Virus record (IMG/VR): IMGVR_UViG_3300042566_000614
Coordinates: 1 to 39,916 of that record
Length of the DNA stretch: 39,916 bases
Origin: a virus
Strand: one strand, 5' to 3'
Below, piece after piece: positions 32,271 through 39,283 of this stretch. The notes beneath the pieces are model-generated. The model was not told the origin of the DNA, made no database searches, and saw only the letters and a list, made by a program, of their open reading frames with translations. Every line of letters begins with the position of its first letter. The stretch's first letter is position 1. A program made the position numbers and the translations under genes.

Positions 32271-33401
32271 TTAGACAAGTTTTGCGATGGTCGGTTTCCT
32301 TTCTCCACGGGTGATAAGTTTGTCCAGTTTGGTCTTCGGCTTGGGCTCACCACGCTTTGCCGCAGGGATAACGCCCTTCGACGTTAAAACCTTTTCGGCC
32401 TCGCTTGGCGATATGAGGGTCACACTATAACGCTCTTTTGCCGTTAAGCCAAGGTCTGCCAAAACTTTATTTGCTTTTTCTTCATCTTCCCACTTGCGGT
32501 GGGGCGTGGAGAAGTCCTTTTCATAGCCCGGAATCTCAACCCCCGCGTGGGCCAGTTCAATCGCCCGTGCCGTCACAGCTTTGCCAATGGCCGTGATGCG
32601 TTCAAGAGCGATTAAAACTTCTGCGATTTGCGCGGGGGATAGAGACTTTGGGTCGGACACAGCAAACTCCTTTTTGGCGCCTTCCATAACGGTCGTGTAC
32701 TGGGCTTCGCAGTTGCCATCTGCGTAACAGTACTGGCAGTGGTCCCCGGCGACCCTGGGCGCTTTGCCACTGAAGATGACGGGAATGATCGGGATGACCT
32801 TTTTCTCCAGCCATGCCGTCAGTTGTGCGTCATTGACGCTGGCCTCGTTGATTGGCTTGCGCTTACGGGCACGGGGCTGGCAAACTACCTTGCGGTAGTT
32901 GCGGGCCTTGCCTGCCTCACGTCGATACCCGATCAGGTATAACAAGAGTTGCGTGTTGTCCTTAACGTCAACGGTGATGCCGATGCCGTGTTTGTAGTCG
33001 AACGCCACAATCTCTTTGGGCCGGTTGTCGATGATCACGTCAGCCGTGCCAAAACCAGTACCCGGTTCAACGCCAATCGACGCGCTGTAGTGAACGGTGT
33101 GTTCGATGAACAGCTTGGCTTGAGGGTTTGTGGCCATGTAACCACGAATCCAGTCCAGCGCGTGGCCTACCCCGTTGACCATATCGTCGTCAATCGGGAA
33201 ATGCTTCGGGTGCAACTTTTTCCCGAGGTAGCCTTCAGGCTGGTCATTCAGGATAAGACACACCTCCAGCAAGCCGTGTGCGCTGGTGCCTTCAATCGAG
33301 TACTTGTTTTCTTCGTAAGGCTTGTTTTTATTGGCCTCAATACTTCCCGGGCAGGCAAGCCACCTATGGGAAGCACTGGGGCTCAATACGGCGTGTTTCA
33401 T
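32271..33401 (-). CDS. DUF2800 PD-(D/E)XK nuclease
   Basis: 376 residues from the ATG at 33401, chosen because it overlaps the upstream stop (ATGA); a TTG at 33410 is alternative. A Cas4/AddB-like PD-(D/E)XK nuclease in which 'GTADVIID' and 'EIVAFDYKHG' (Asp and Lys) are the catalytic strands, and 'HCQYCYADGNCEAQY' is a cysteine cluster of the kind that can bind Fe-S or zinc. It likely works with the SSB in recombination. The N-terminal 'LSPSASHRWLACPGS' is the family signature. Confidence 0.9.
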   Translation of the reverse strand: MKHAVLSPSASHRWLACPGSIEANKNKPYEENKYSIEGTSAHGLLEVCLILNDQPEGYLGKKLHPKHFPIDDDMVNGVGHALDWIRGYMATNPQAKLFIEHTVHYSASIGVEPGTGFGTADVIIDNRPKEIVAFDYKHGIGITVDVKDNTQLLLYLIGYRREAGKARNYRKVVCQPRARKRKPINEASVNDAQLTAWLEKKVIPIIPVIFSGKAPRVAGDHCQYCYADGNCEAQYTTVMEGAKKEFAVSDPKSLSPAQIAEVLIALERITAIGKAVTARAIELAHAGVEIPGYEKDFSTPHRKWEDEEKANKVLADLGLTAKERYSVTLISPSEAEKVLTSKGVIPAAKRGEPKPKTKLDKLITRGERKPTIAKLV

Positions 33402-33604
33402 TCGCCGCAAACCTCGCGCTGCACGTTGAGCATGGCCAGCGCCACCGACTTACCCGCATTGGCCAGTGCCACGGGGTCAACGGTAACGCCAAACGGGATG
33501 CTACTCATGATGCCGTTCATGGCGAAAGCGAAGGCCAACTTGAACTCGTCGTGCTGGTCTTTCGGCAGCGGGAACATATCGGTTTGAGTGTTTTCTTGTG
33601 TCAT
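33398..33604 (-). CDS. Hypothetical protein, 68 aa
   Basis: Begins MTQENTQTDMFPLPKDQ; hydrophilic N-terminus, then a helix-rich part with alanine/methionine. The stop overlaps the DUF2800 start (ATGA), so it is probably co-translated with the nuclease. A long open frame upstream to 33784 exists, but it is compositionally odd and has a GTG start only. No family recognised. Confidence 0.6.
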   Translation of the reverse strand: MTQENTQTDMFPLPKDQHDEFKLAFAFAMNGIMSSIPFGVTVDPVALANAGKSVALAMLNVQREVCGE

Positions 33605-33806
33605 GGTTTTATCCGGTTGAGTTGAATGGGTGGGCCTACTCGCTGCGTCCGCGCTTTGGGTCGGTGTGTCTTTCGCAGACCGGCGCTGGGCGGTTCCTGC
33701 TTTCGCCTTAGCGTAAGGGCTTGTCGGCGTTTCACCTTCACAAGCCCGCAGGTGCAATCCCAGCGGCGTACTTTCCTTTTTCACAGCATCCGCTTTCGGC
33801 CCGAAA
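33605..33806 (-). other. Leader between early genes, possible RNA structure
   Basis: About 200 bases between the repeat protein gene (33809-34387) and the 68-aa gene. Contains the 8-bp inverted repeat GGGCTTGT/ACAAGCCC (33717-33724 and 33740-33747) with a small CCTTA/TAAGG hairpin beside it. An open frame with a GTG start covers it (to 33784); I do not think it is the real start of the gene downstream, but it cannot be excluded. Otherwise nothing clear. Confidence 0.4.
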
Positions 33807-33808
33807 CC

Positions 33809-34387
33809 TTAGATCAGGTCGTCGTCCTCGCCACCTTCAAGGGCAGCAGCAACGGCGTCGATGGCCTCTTGATACTGGTCTTCTTCCAGCTCGCTCACCT
33901 TGGCCACGCCGAGTTCCTTGAGCACGGACTTGGCCAGCGCCTTGTCGCTTTCGATCAGCTCTTTGAACTTGGCCGTAACGTCGTCAAGGCTCGGGCCTTT
34001 CTTGGCGCGGGGCTTGCGGGTCTTTTTCTCGGGTTCCGGTGCTTCCGGCTCGGCGGCCATAAAGCCTTCGATGTTCTCCAGCAGTTCGCTGTACTGGGAC
34101 TCATCGACATCGCCCAGCTTGCCTGCGCCAACGGTGGCCAGTGCCTCGACCATCTTGTCCTTGCCGTGCTTGTCCATCAAGCCTTTGAGGGCGGTGCGCA
34201 CGTCGTCTTCGGTGGGCTCGTCCTTAGGTACGGACTTTGACTTGGTGGCAGGTTTTGCAGCAGCCTTTGATGCTCCTGCGCTCTTTCCTGCCTTATCGCC
34301 ATCAACCAGAAACATGGTGGACAGGGCCATAAAGGCTTCGCCAATGATCGTGAGTTGTTCTGCGATTGCTTTGTTGTCTTGTGACAT
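33809..34387 (-). CDS. Duplicated-domain protein with SSB-like acidic tail
   Basis: 192 residues from the ATG at 34387 (AAGGAAC upstream). Residues about 58-110 and 135-185 are related helical repeats: 'DDVRTALKGLMDKHGKDKMV' and 'DDVTAKFKELIESDKALAKS', each followed by a 'GAGKLGDVDESQY' / 'GVAKVSELEEDQY' turn. The C-terminus EGGEDDDLI resembles the acidic tip of SSB proteins and of the SSB gene downstream. Likely a replication or recombination accessory protein; a lysine-rich linker (40-55, 118-130) could bind DNA. Confidence 0.75.
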   Translation of the reverse strand: MSQDNKAIAEQLTIIGEAFMALSTMFLVDGDKAGKSAGASKAAAKPATKSKSVPKDEPTEDDVRTALKGLMDKHGKDKMVEALATVGAGKLGDVDESQYSELLENIEGFMAAEPEAPEPEKKTRKPRAKKGPSLDDVTAKFKELIESDKALAKSVLKELGVAKVSELEEDQYQEAIDAVAAALEGGEDDDLI

Positions 34388-34450
34388 TTCGGTTCCTTGT
34401 GAAGTTACCACCCTATGTCCGGGGTGGCTGCGGTTGTCTTTCGACGATTC

Positions 34451-34774
34451 TTATTTAACGACGATGGCGAGTATAGCACCAATTAAAGTCAACGCAATAC
34501 CCCATGTGAAAATTCGACGAATTTTATTCAGCGCGTCTGTATCCGCAGCTTGGCGTTGATGCAGATACAGCTTTGCGGGGTCCGTGTATTCTGGTCCGTA
34601 CAGTCTTTCGACCCAGCCGGTGTACCTGCACTCGTCTTTAAAGAATTTCGGGTAGTAATTGCAGCCGATGGTCTTGTACTTGACGTTCTTATCGCGTCTG
34701 TGCTTGCGCGGTGTGTCGCGGGCGATATACCACGTCGGGCGGTTGTCTTCGAGGTCGGGGAAACGGGTTCTCAT
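34451..34774 (-). CDS. Membrane-anchored protein, 107 aa
   Basis: Basic, aromatic, with cysteines at the N-terminal half, and one C-terminal transmembrane segment ('FTWGIALTLIGAILAIVVK', residues about 89-107). No family recognised. Starts in an ATGA overlap with the 38-aa membrane protein gene upstream; CGGAGA precedes the ATG. A 6-bp hairpin CCACCC/GGGTGG lies in the short gap to the next gene downstream. Confidence 0.65.
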   Translation of the reverse strand: MRTRFPDLEDNRPTWYIARDTPRKHRRDKNVKYKTIGCNYYPKFFKDECRYTGWVERLYGPEYTDPAKLYLHQRQAADTDALNKIRRIFTWGIALTLIGAILAIVVK

Positions 34775-34887
34775 AGCTTGTCTCCGTAGAGGTAGTAGAT
34801 AGCTATCATGCCGACGATAACGACATCGGCTATGGCCAGCAAAAGCCAGCCGATCAGGCGATCACGATGCCGCTGTAGTAGGTACAT
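34771..34887 (-). CDS. Small membrane protein, 38 aa
   Basis: Begins MYLLQRHRDRLIGWLLL; one long hydrophobic helix (about 11-32) flanked by positive residues, ending YLYGDKL. The ATG at 34887 has AAGGGG upstream and lies inside the end of the glutaredoxin gene (26-base overlap); the stop overlaps the next start (ATGA). A longer open frame to 35040 is rejected because it is inside glutaredoxin. Function unknown. Confidence 0.65.
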   Translation of the reverse strand: MYLLQRHRDRLIGWLLLAIADVVIVGMIAIYYLYGDKL

Positions 34888-35122
34888 GTAAAAGCCCCTT
34901 GTCAATGAGGTACTTCTTGAGGCCGGCCAGACCGCCGATGCGTTGCCCGTCGATAAAAATCTGGGGCATTTGCCGCGCTTCGGGCCACATGGCGATAAGG
35001 GCTTCAACGGTGCCCGGTTTCTCGGCGTCCACTTCGGCAAACGGTAGACCCAGCTTCTTGAGGTTGCTCTTGGCTGTCTCGCAGTTCGGGCAGTTGGACT
35101 TGGAATAAATCGTGATGTTCAT
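34862..35122 (-). CDS. Glutaredoxin
   Basis: 86 residues, thioredoxin fold. 'YSKSNCPNCETAKSNL' has the CPNC redox pair Cys11/Cys14; 'MPQIFIDGQRIGGLAGL' has the cis-proline and the GG glutathione-binding turn. It probably provides electrons to ribonucleotide reductase of the host or phage-modified nucleotide metabolism. AGGAAG precedes the ATG. No reductase gene is in this window. Confidence 0.93.
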   Translation of the reverse strand: MNITIYSKSNCPNCETAKSNLKKLGLPFAEVDAEKPGTVEALIAMWPEARQMPQIFIDGQRIGGLAGLKKYLIDKGLLHVPTTAAS

Positions 35123-35140
35123 GCGGATACTTCCTGTGGG

Positions 35141-35533
35141 TTAACGAATGAGTTGACTGAACATATTAGCCGTTGTCGTGCCTCGGCGCACACGCAGGCG
35201 AGCATTTATCACGGCTTTATGTCGTGCCCGGTACTTGGCTTGTCGGGCGCGTTTGTCTTTACGGCTGCTGAAGGACGGGCGCTCGGCGTCCACACCGGGG
35301 CCGGCGACATACACGGCACTCGGCCTGCCGCCTTTGCCGGTCGATCGCTGCCATCGGGCTATGTGCAGCCGCACCGGACCATAGGTGTAACGCTCGTGCC
35401 GGATGGACGATTCGATCGCGCCTTCGGCCTTGCCCAGCTCACGGCATATCTCGTCTTTGGTGAGGCCATCTGGGTGGTGCTCCAAGAGCGCGATAATCGC
35501 GTCAATCGTGGGGGATGGGCGTGGCCGGTTCAT
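35141..35533 (-). CDS. Winged-helix DNA-binding protein
   Basis: 130 residues. N-terminal 'TIDAIIALLEHHPDGLTKDEICRELG' region (about 9-34) and the following 'AIESSIRHERYTYGPVRLHIARW' look like a winged helix, and the C-terminal 50 residues are arginine/lysine-rich, suggesting DNA binding. A candidate early regulator. The ATG overlaps the TGA of the 57-aa gene (ATGA, 35530-35533). Confidence 0.7.
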   Translation of the reverse strand: MNRPRPSPTIDAIIALLEHHPDGLTKDEICRELGKAEGAIESSIRHERYTYGPVRLHIARWQRSTGKGGRPSAVYVAGPGVDAERPSFSSRKDKRARQAKYRARHKAVINARLRVRRGTTTANMFSQLIR

Positions 35534-35703
35534 CGTGTGTTCTTCTCGCGCAGCTTGGCTTCGATGGTGGCGTAGTAATCGCGAAGGTCTTCAACTGTGG
35601 CATCTCGCCACATCGCCATTGGGTGACCGTCGTCTTCCCATTCAATCAGGCGTTGGAGAACTACGCGCCCCCGGAATCCTTGCCTGAAGTTCCAGTTGTT
35701 CAT
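35530..35703 (-). CDS. Small coupled ORF, 57 aa
   Basis: Minus-strand reading gives MNNWNFRQGFRGRVVLQR, then LIEWEDDGHPMAMW and ending in EAKLREKNTR. Strong ribosome binding site AAGGAGAAG precedes the ATG at 35703; both ends are ATGA junctions, with the 58-aa gene upstream and the winged-helix gene downstream. Charged, helical, with no cysteine or membrane segment. No family recognised. Its last codons resemble those of the upstream small ORF at the DNA level. Confidence 0.75.
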   Translation of the reverse strand: MNNWNFRQGFRGRVVLQRLIEWEDDGHPMAMWRDATVEDLRDYYATIEAKLREKNTR

Positions 35704-35876
35704 GTGCTCTTCTCCTTTAGCTTGGCTTCGTTTGCAAGGACGCGGCGTAGGGCGGTGATGGCTTCAAGATGTCCTGCATAACCTTGCTCAAGCGCCCATC
35801 GAGCGCCAGTCAAAGCGGCCATCTTTTCCAACGCCTCCAGCGCCTGACGCATCGCGGCTTGTTGTTCGGGTGTCAT
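35700..35876 (-). CDS. Small coupled ORF, 58 aa
   Basis: Begins MTPEQQAAMRQALEALEKM and ends EAKLKEKST; helical, alanine/glutamate-rich, possible coiled coil. Ribosome binding site CGGAGAAA precedes the ATG at 35876. Both ends are ATGA overlaps (start at 35873-35876, stop at 35700-35703). Small helical proteins with this N-terminal pattern occur in other phage early regions, function unknown. The codons for its C-terminus carry the ribosome binding site of the next gene. Confidence 0.78.
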   Translation of the reverse strand: MTPEQQAAMRQALEALEKMAALTGARWALEQGYAGHLEAITALRRVLANEAKLKEKST

Positions 35877-36169
35877 TTCGTTTCTCCGTATGGGATGCGC
35901 TTTCTCTGAACAGGCAGCGGATCGCCCAGGCTCTCAAGCCAGCAAATTTGGCACCAAACGCCTTCATGGCCTTTGATGGTGCTGGTGATTGTGTGGTGGT
36001 GCTCGCCGTGCTTTGGGCAGGTTACGAAACTGGCCTCGTAGGTTCCGATCGCAAGGTTCAAGGTTGCATCCAGTTTTACCACCGGCGATTGCGTACCGAT
36101 GCACGACACCAGCCCCTCATCGCTGATCGTGTGCGTGACGTTTCCGTCTTTGTCTTTGAATTCCATCAT
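35873..36169 (-). CDS. Zinc-finger-like protein, 98 aa
   Basis: Starts at 36169 (MMEFKDKDGNV) by ATGA overlap with the 32-aa ORF; GAGGAGG lies at good distance. Contains 'CPKHGEHHH' and 'WCQICWLES', four cysteine/histidine ligands in the spacing of a small zinc site. Possibly a regulator binding nucleic acid or protein. Beta-rich N-terminus. Family not named. Confidence 0.75.
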   Translation of the reverse strand: MMEFKDKDGNVTHTISDEGLVSCIGTQSPVVKLDATLNLAIGTYEASFVTCPKHGEHHHTITSTIKGHEGVWCQICWLESLGDPLPVQRKRIPYGETK

Positions 36170-36264
36170 ATTGGTGCCTCCTCGGCATCGGGGTATACCA
36201 GTGCAGCTTTGCCGCGTCCGGTGTCAAGCGGGTTAGGGAATGGCGGGAATGGCCACGTGTTCAT
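36166..36264 (-). CDS. Proline-rich small coupled ORF, 32 aa
   Basis: Reading gives MNTWPFPPFPNPLDTGRG, then KAALVYPDAEEAPI. The ATG at 36264 overlaps the TGA of the first gene (36261-36264), its TGA overlaps the next ATG (36166-36169), and AAGGAT lies upstream. Its last codons hold the GAGGAGG site of the zinc-finger gene. Whether the peptide matters or the ORF only couples translation is unclear. Confidence 0.65.
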   Translation of the reverse strand: MNTWPFPPFPNPLDTGRGKAALVYPDAEEAPI

Positions 36265-36485
36265 GTGACGATCCTTGCTTTAACGGACAGAACGGTATCG
36301 GGGTAGAGCTGCTGCACGGCCCAGATAACTTTCCGGATTGACGGGGGACGGTACTCAACCTCGCATCGGTCGAAGTCAACTGCGTCCTTGCAAGCGCCTT
36401 CGGCGTTATCGTGGCGTGACCAGATGAACCGGCACACCTCAATGCTGCCAGCGGTCATGGTGATCATGACGTTATACATATTCAT
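36261..36485 (-). CDS. First gene of the early operon, 74 aa
   Basis: Begins MNMYNVMITMTAGSIEV; the frame is open upstream to 36911, but 36485 is chosen because GTTCAGTGAAAGGAAC (the leader block) supplies AAAGGAAC just upstream. Soluble, two cysteines, 'RPPSIRKVIWAVQQLYPD' near the end. No family recognised. It leads a chain of five ATGA junctions (36261, 36166, 35873, 35700, 35530). Confidence 0.65.
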   Translation of the reverse strand: MNMYNVMITMTAGSIEVCRFIWSRHDNAEGACKDAVDFDRCEVEYRPPSIRKVIWAVQQLYPDTVLSVKARIVT

Positions 36486-36491
36486 GGGGAA

Positions 36492-36547
36492 GTTCCTTTC
36501 ACTGAACGAGGCCCGATAGTACCACAGATAAAAACCGGATAAAAACC
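36492..36547 (-). promoter_or_regulatory. Early promoter-leader module, copy B
   Basis: On the minus strand two tandem GGTTTTTAT elements (36547-36539 and 36536-36528), then CTGTGG, TACTAT (36521-36516) as an extended -10 (TGG then TACTAT), 8 bases, then GTTCAGTGAAAGGAAC (36507-36492). The arrangement matches copy A at 28645-28688. It would drive the early leftward operon beginning at 36485. No -35 box of the usual type is visible, so an activator may be needed. Confidence 0.6.
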
Positions 36548-36578
36548 ATACCCGACAAACCTGCATGGTCTTTAAGGC

Positions 36579-36603
36579 AAAAAAGAACCCGCCGAAGCGG
36601 GTT
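36579..36603 (-). terminator. Terminator inside the divergent control region
   Basis: On the minus strand AACCCGC-TTCG-GCGGGTT (36603-36586), followed by CTTTTTTGCC. A textbook intrinsic terminator acting leftward, yet it lies upstream of the early promoter copy B, so it can only end a short leftward transcript starting between it and the primase gene. Confidence 0.8.
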
Positions 36604-36714
36604 GTGAGGATGAGTCTTCCAATCAAGGTGTGCGCCAATCGCCAAGGCCAACAGGAGTGTGAAAGGAACCTTGGAGACAGCCCTGACGACTGACGCACGG
36701 GGGCCATCATACCA
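36579..36714 (-). ncRNA. Candidate small RNA, about 120 nt
   Basis: An extended -10 TGG-TATGAT on the minus strand (36714-36706) would start transcription near 36699, and the terminator at 36579-36603 would end it, giving about 120 nt. No convincing coding sequence lies inside. No clear -35 box is visible. It could be a regulatory RNA or a transcript that blocks leftward read-through; purely predicted. Confidence 0.35.
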
Positions 36715-36740
36715 CCAATACCGTAAGACTGCACCGCATC

Positions 36741-36780
36741 TTTCTGTGGCAGAATGCCCGTCCTACTATAAAGACCGGAG
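36741..36780 (+). promoter_or_regulatory. Weak rightward promoter for primase-helicase
   Basis: TTTCTG (36741-36746), 17-bp spacer, TACTAT (36764-36769) as -10, or TATAAA at 36767-36772. GGAG at 36777-36780 is the ribosome binding site for the ATG at 36792. The -10 is good, the -35 poor. Confidence 0.4.
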
Positions 36781-36791
36781 TGTGAAAACCC

Positions 36792-39002
36792 ATGACCAGT
36801 AATCCCTTCAGCTACGTCACATCGGGTGGCGTGGTCAACAAGTGCGTCAAGTCCTCGGATAACGACGCAACGCTTAAAGACCTTTACGACCGTTTCAACA
36901 AGCCGCTGCAACTCGACCTAACGGCCATCGAGTACCACAACGGCGACAAGCAACTGCGTTATGGCGTCAAAAAGGCTCTGCCGTACTTCGTCGGCGGTGA
37001 GTTTTCAGACCACAAGCGCAGCGATGAGTCCATCAAGACCCGAACGCTTATCACCCTCGACATCGAGCAATCCGACATCGCTGGCGCAGCCCCTCCCCCG
37101 CCGCAGGAGATTGCGGCCAAGCTGGAAGAACTCGGCGGCTGTGGCTGGGTCTACACCTCCATCTCCCACACGCCAGACCGCCCGCGATACCGTGTCGTCC
37201 TGCCCCTCGGCAAGCCCATCGAGCGTAGCAACGAGTACGACATGGGTGAAGCCCTTAAAGCCTCCACGCTGGCCGCTGCGAAGAAGCTGGGCATAGAACA
37301 GTGGTGCGCTCCTGAGTCCTACGTGCTGTCGCAGGCCATGTTCCTGCCGACCATGCTCAAAGGCATGTCCTTCTATCAGGAGTTTGTCGAGGGCAAAGCC
37401 TGGAGTCGCGTGGTCAAGAAAGCGCCTGCCGATATTCCGGACGAGATCGAGATGCCGGACAAGCCCAAGAAGGATGGGCCAGCGGACATCCCGGATGAGC
37501 GCCCGGACTTTATCTTGCAAGCCATCAAGGCCGCTGGGCTTTATCTCAAGCCCAACAAGCGCCACCCCGGCATGCACTTCATCACATGCCCCTTTGCAGA
37601 CGAACACGGACTGGTTAATGAAACACAAACGGTTTACTACGAGGCTCACTTTGATGGCAACCCGAAAGCTGCGGTCAAGTGCTTTGATACTGTGCCTGAT
37701 GTTGACGGCAAGCCTCATCTCACCATCGCCTCACTGGTTAGGTATCTTAAAGACGCCGGTCATATCACGGAGGATCAGCAGGCCGAGGCGGGTGTCTTGG
37801 ACGATCCCGACGCTTTCGATAAGCTGGCCGACATTGGACAACTACTGGACACACAGCCTGTACCGCGTGAATGGGCAATCGAGAAATTCGCGCCAGTCGG
37901 GAAGGTAACTGTACTGGCAGGCCCGGGTGGGGTGTCCAAGTCCATGATGATGCTGCACGTATTGACTTATGCCGCGATGGGGCAGGCGTGGGCAGGCTTC
38001 AAGCCCGAGGGTGTTCTTAAATCCCTGTATGTGAGTTATGAAGACGACAAGCAAGAACTTCACAAGCGAATCAACACCCTCGCCAATGAGCTTAGGAATG
38101 TTGATGACGGAACTTTTGACATGCTGTATGACGTGGATTCGTCTATTCGTCGTAATCTGCGTGTCTACGCTGCTGACGATAACGCTGCTGCATGGCTTTT
38201 GGCGGTAAAGCCGGACAGGTACTCGCCTGCGCAAAGGACGCAAAGGGTTGAGTGGCTTATCGACTATGTGAAAAGTAGAGGCATCAAGCTGCTGTGCTTG
38301 GACCCGGCTGTGTACACGCACCAGTTGGCCGAGAATGATGTGGCCGATATGGCCGAGTACATGCGGATACTGACGCAGATTGCCAAGCACGCAGGCTGCG
38401 CGGTGGTCGTGCTGCACCACATGAACAAGGGCGGTGCAAACTCGTCGCTGGATGATGTGACAAGCGGGTCGCTGAGGGGTGCTTCGTCGTTCAGTGATAA
38501 CGCTCGTTCGGTCATGACGGTTGTGAGCATGCCCATTCACGATGCTCCGACTTACGGCTTGCCGAGTGACCATGATACGGTTAGTCGTTATCTTGTGGCC
38601 AAGCACACAAAGCACAACTACTCGGGCTCCATGGGGGTGCAGGTGTTTGAGCGCAAAGGCGCATTGCTGATCCCCCGCACGGACATCCTGAAGTTATCTG
38701 CCGAGGAAGCGCAAGAAGCGCGTGACCAGCAAAAGCGTGAAGCGGCTACCCGCAAGATGCTCATGATGGTGCCGAGGGCTTTGGAGGTGCTTTCTGAGGC
38801 CGGTGATGCGGTTTCGCAGAACTTTGTGGCTCATGAGATGAACGCCAAGCCCGCCACGGTCAAAGAAGTCTTGCAATGGTGCGTGGATCAGGACTATGTG
38901 GAGATGTCCGAAGGCCCGAACCGTAGCCGTTTGCATGAGCTCAATAAAAACGGTCGCACATACCTGAAATTGCTTAAAAAAGAGGCAAAAAATGGTCTTT
39001 AA
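36792..39002 (+). CDS. Primase-helicase, AEP plus AAA_25
   Basis: 736 residues. N-terminal archaeo-eukaryotic primase-like domain: 'LITLDIEQSD' with Asp90/Glu92, then 'YTSISHTPDRPRYRVVLPL' with Ser124-His126 and Arg130/Arg134. A middle linker has two PADIPDE repeats (212-236). A short Cys/His segment, 'HFITCPFADEHG' (262-273), may bind zinc. Then a RepA/DnaB-like AAA_25 ATPase: Walker A GPGGVSKS (377-384), 'YVSYEDD', 'LLCLDPAVYTHQ' as Walker B, and 'HHMNKGG'. The C-terminus has a winged-helix-like part. It primes and unwinds for the family A polymerase. Start chosen by GGAG. Confidence 0.9.
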   Translation: MTSNPFSYVTSGGVVNKCVKSSDNDATLKDLYDRFNKPLQLDLTAIEYHNGDKQLRYGVKKALPYFVGGEFSDHKRSDESIKTRTLITLDIEQSDIAGAAPPPPQEIAAKLEELGGCGWVYTSISHTPDRPRYRVVLPLGKPIERSNEYDMGEALKASTLAAAKKLGIEQWCAPESYVLSQAMFLPTMLKGMSFYQEFVEGKAWSRVVKKAPADIPDEIEMPDKPKKDGPADIPDERPDFILQAIKAAGLYLKPNKRHPGMHFITCPFADEHGLVNETQTVYYEAHFDGNPKAAVKCFDTVPDVDGKPHLTIASLVRYLKDAGHITEDQQAEAGVLDDPDAFDKLADIGQLLDTQPVPREWAIEKFAPVGKVTVLAGPGGVSKSMMMLHVLTYAAMGQAWAGFKPEGVLKSLYVSYEDDKQELHKRINTLANELRNVDDGTFDMLYDVDSSIRRNLRVYAADDNAAAWLLAVKPDRYSPAQRTQRVEWLIDYVKSRGIKLLCLDPAVYTHQLAENDVADMAEYMRILTQIAKHAGCAVVVLHHMNKGGANSSLDDVTSGSLRGASSFSDNARSVMTVVSMPIHDAPTYGLPSDHDTVSRYLVAKHTKHNYSGSMGVQVFERKGALLIPRTDILKLSAEEAQEARDQQKREAATRKMLMMVPRALEVLSEAGDAVSQNFVAHEMNAKPATVKEVLQWCVDQDYVEMSEGPNRSRLHELNKNGRTYLKLLKKEAKNGL

Positions 39003-39026
39003 AAGGCCAAAAATTCAGGTGTTCCC

Positions 39027-39269
39027 GGTGTGTCCCGGGTGTGTCCCGGGTACACCCAGACACACCTGAGTGGTGGTGGTGTTCCCAACATCCCTTTAGG
39101 GGGATTGGGAAGCACCACCCACGGCCCAAAAAACACGTAACCATGCGGGTTGCAGGTGTGTCCAAGCGGTCTGGACACACCCGGACACACCGGAAAATAT
39201 AACGACAACGGAAACACCCGAAAAATGGGCGGAAAACAGGTCAAATAAAAACCGCGTTTTGGACACACC
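39027..39269. repeat. Seven GGTGTGTCC/GGACACACC sites
   Basis: Noncoding stretch 39003-39283. GGTGTGTCC at 39027, 39038 (11 bp apart) and 39155; its complement GGACACACC at 39173, 39183 and 39261, plus an imperfect one at 39058. Positions 39155-39181 form a perfect inverted pair with a 9-base spacer. These look like binding sites for a protein, perhaps an initiator or repressor, placed after the primase-helicase and before the HNH gene. No gene is seen here; a 19-codon open frame at 39143 has no ribosome binding site. Confidence 0.75.
39075..39119. other. Long imperfect hairpin
   Basis: GGTGGTG then TTCCCAA (39075-39088) pairs with TTGGGAA (39105-39111) and CACCACC (39113-39119), with one bulged base (39112); the inner TCCC/GGGA continues the stem. 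No U tract follows on either strand, so it is not a classic terminator. It lies inside the repeat region; possibly an RNA structure or a DNA cruciform. Confidence 0.55.
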
Positions 39270-39283
39270 CGAAAGGAACGGAA

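Noticed and set aside
33605-33784. Longer start for the 68-aa gene (128 aa, GTG)
   Set aside because: Extra region is low-complexity, lacks a convincing ribosome binding site and would cover the hairpin leader; left as noncoding but uncertain.
35141-35533. Lysogeny repressor
   Set aside because: It has a winged-helix-like part but no integrase, operator cluster or divergent cro-like gene supports a lysogenic switch.
36486-36911. 216-aa minus-strand reading of the control region
   Set aside because: It runs antisense into the primase gene and through a terminator and the promoter module; the leader at 36492-36507 fixes the start at 36485.
39003-39283. Small gene of 19 codons at 39143
   Set aside because: No ribosome binding site; its codons are only the repeat units.
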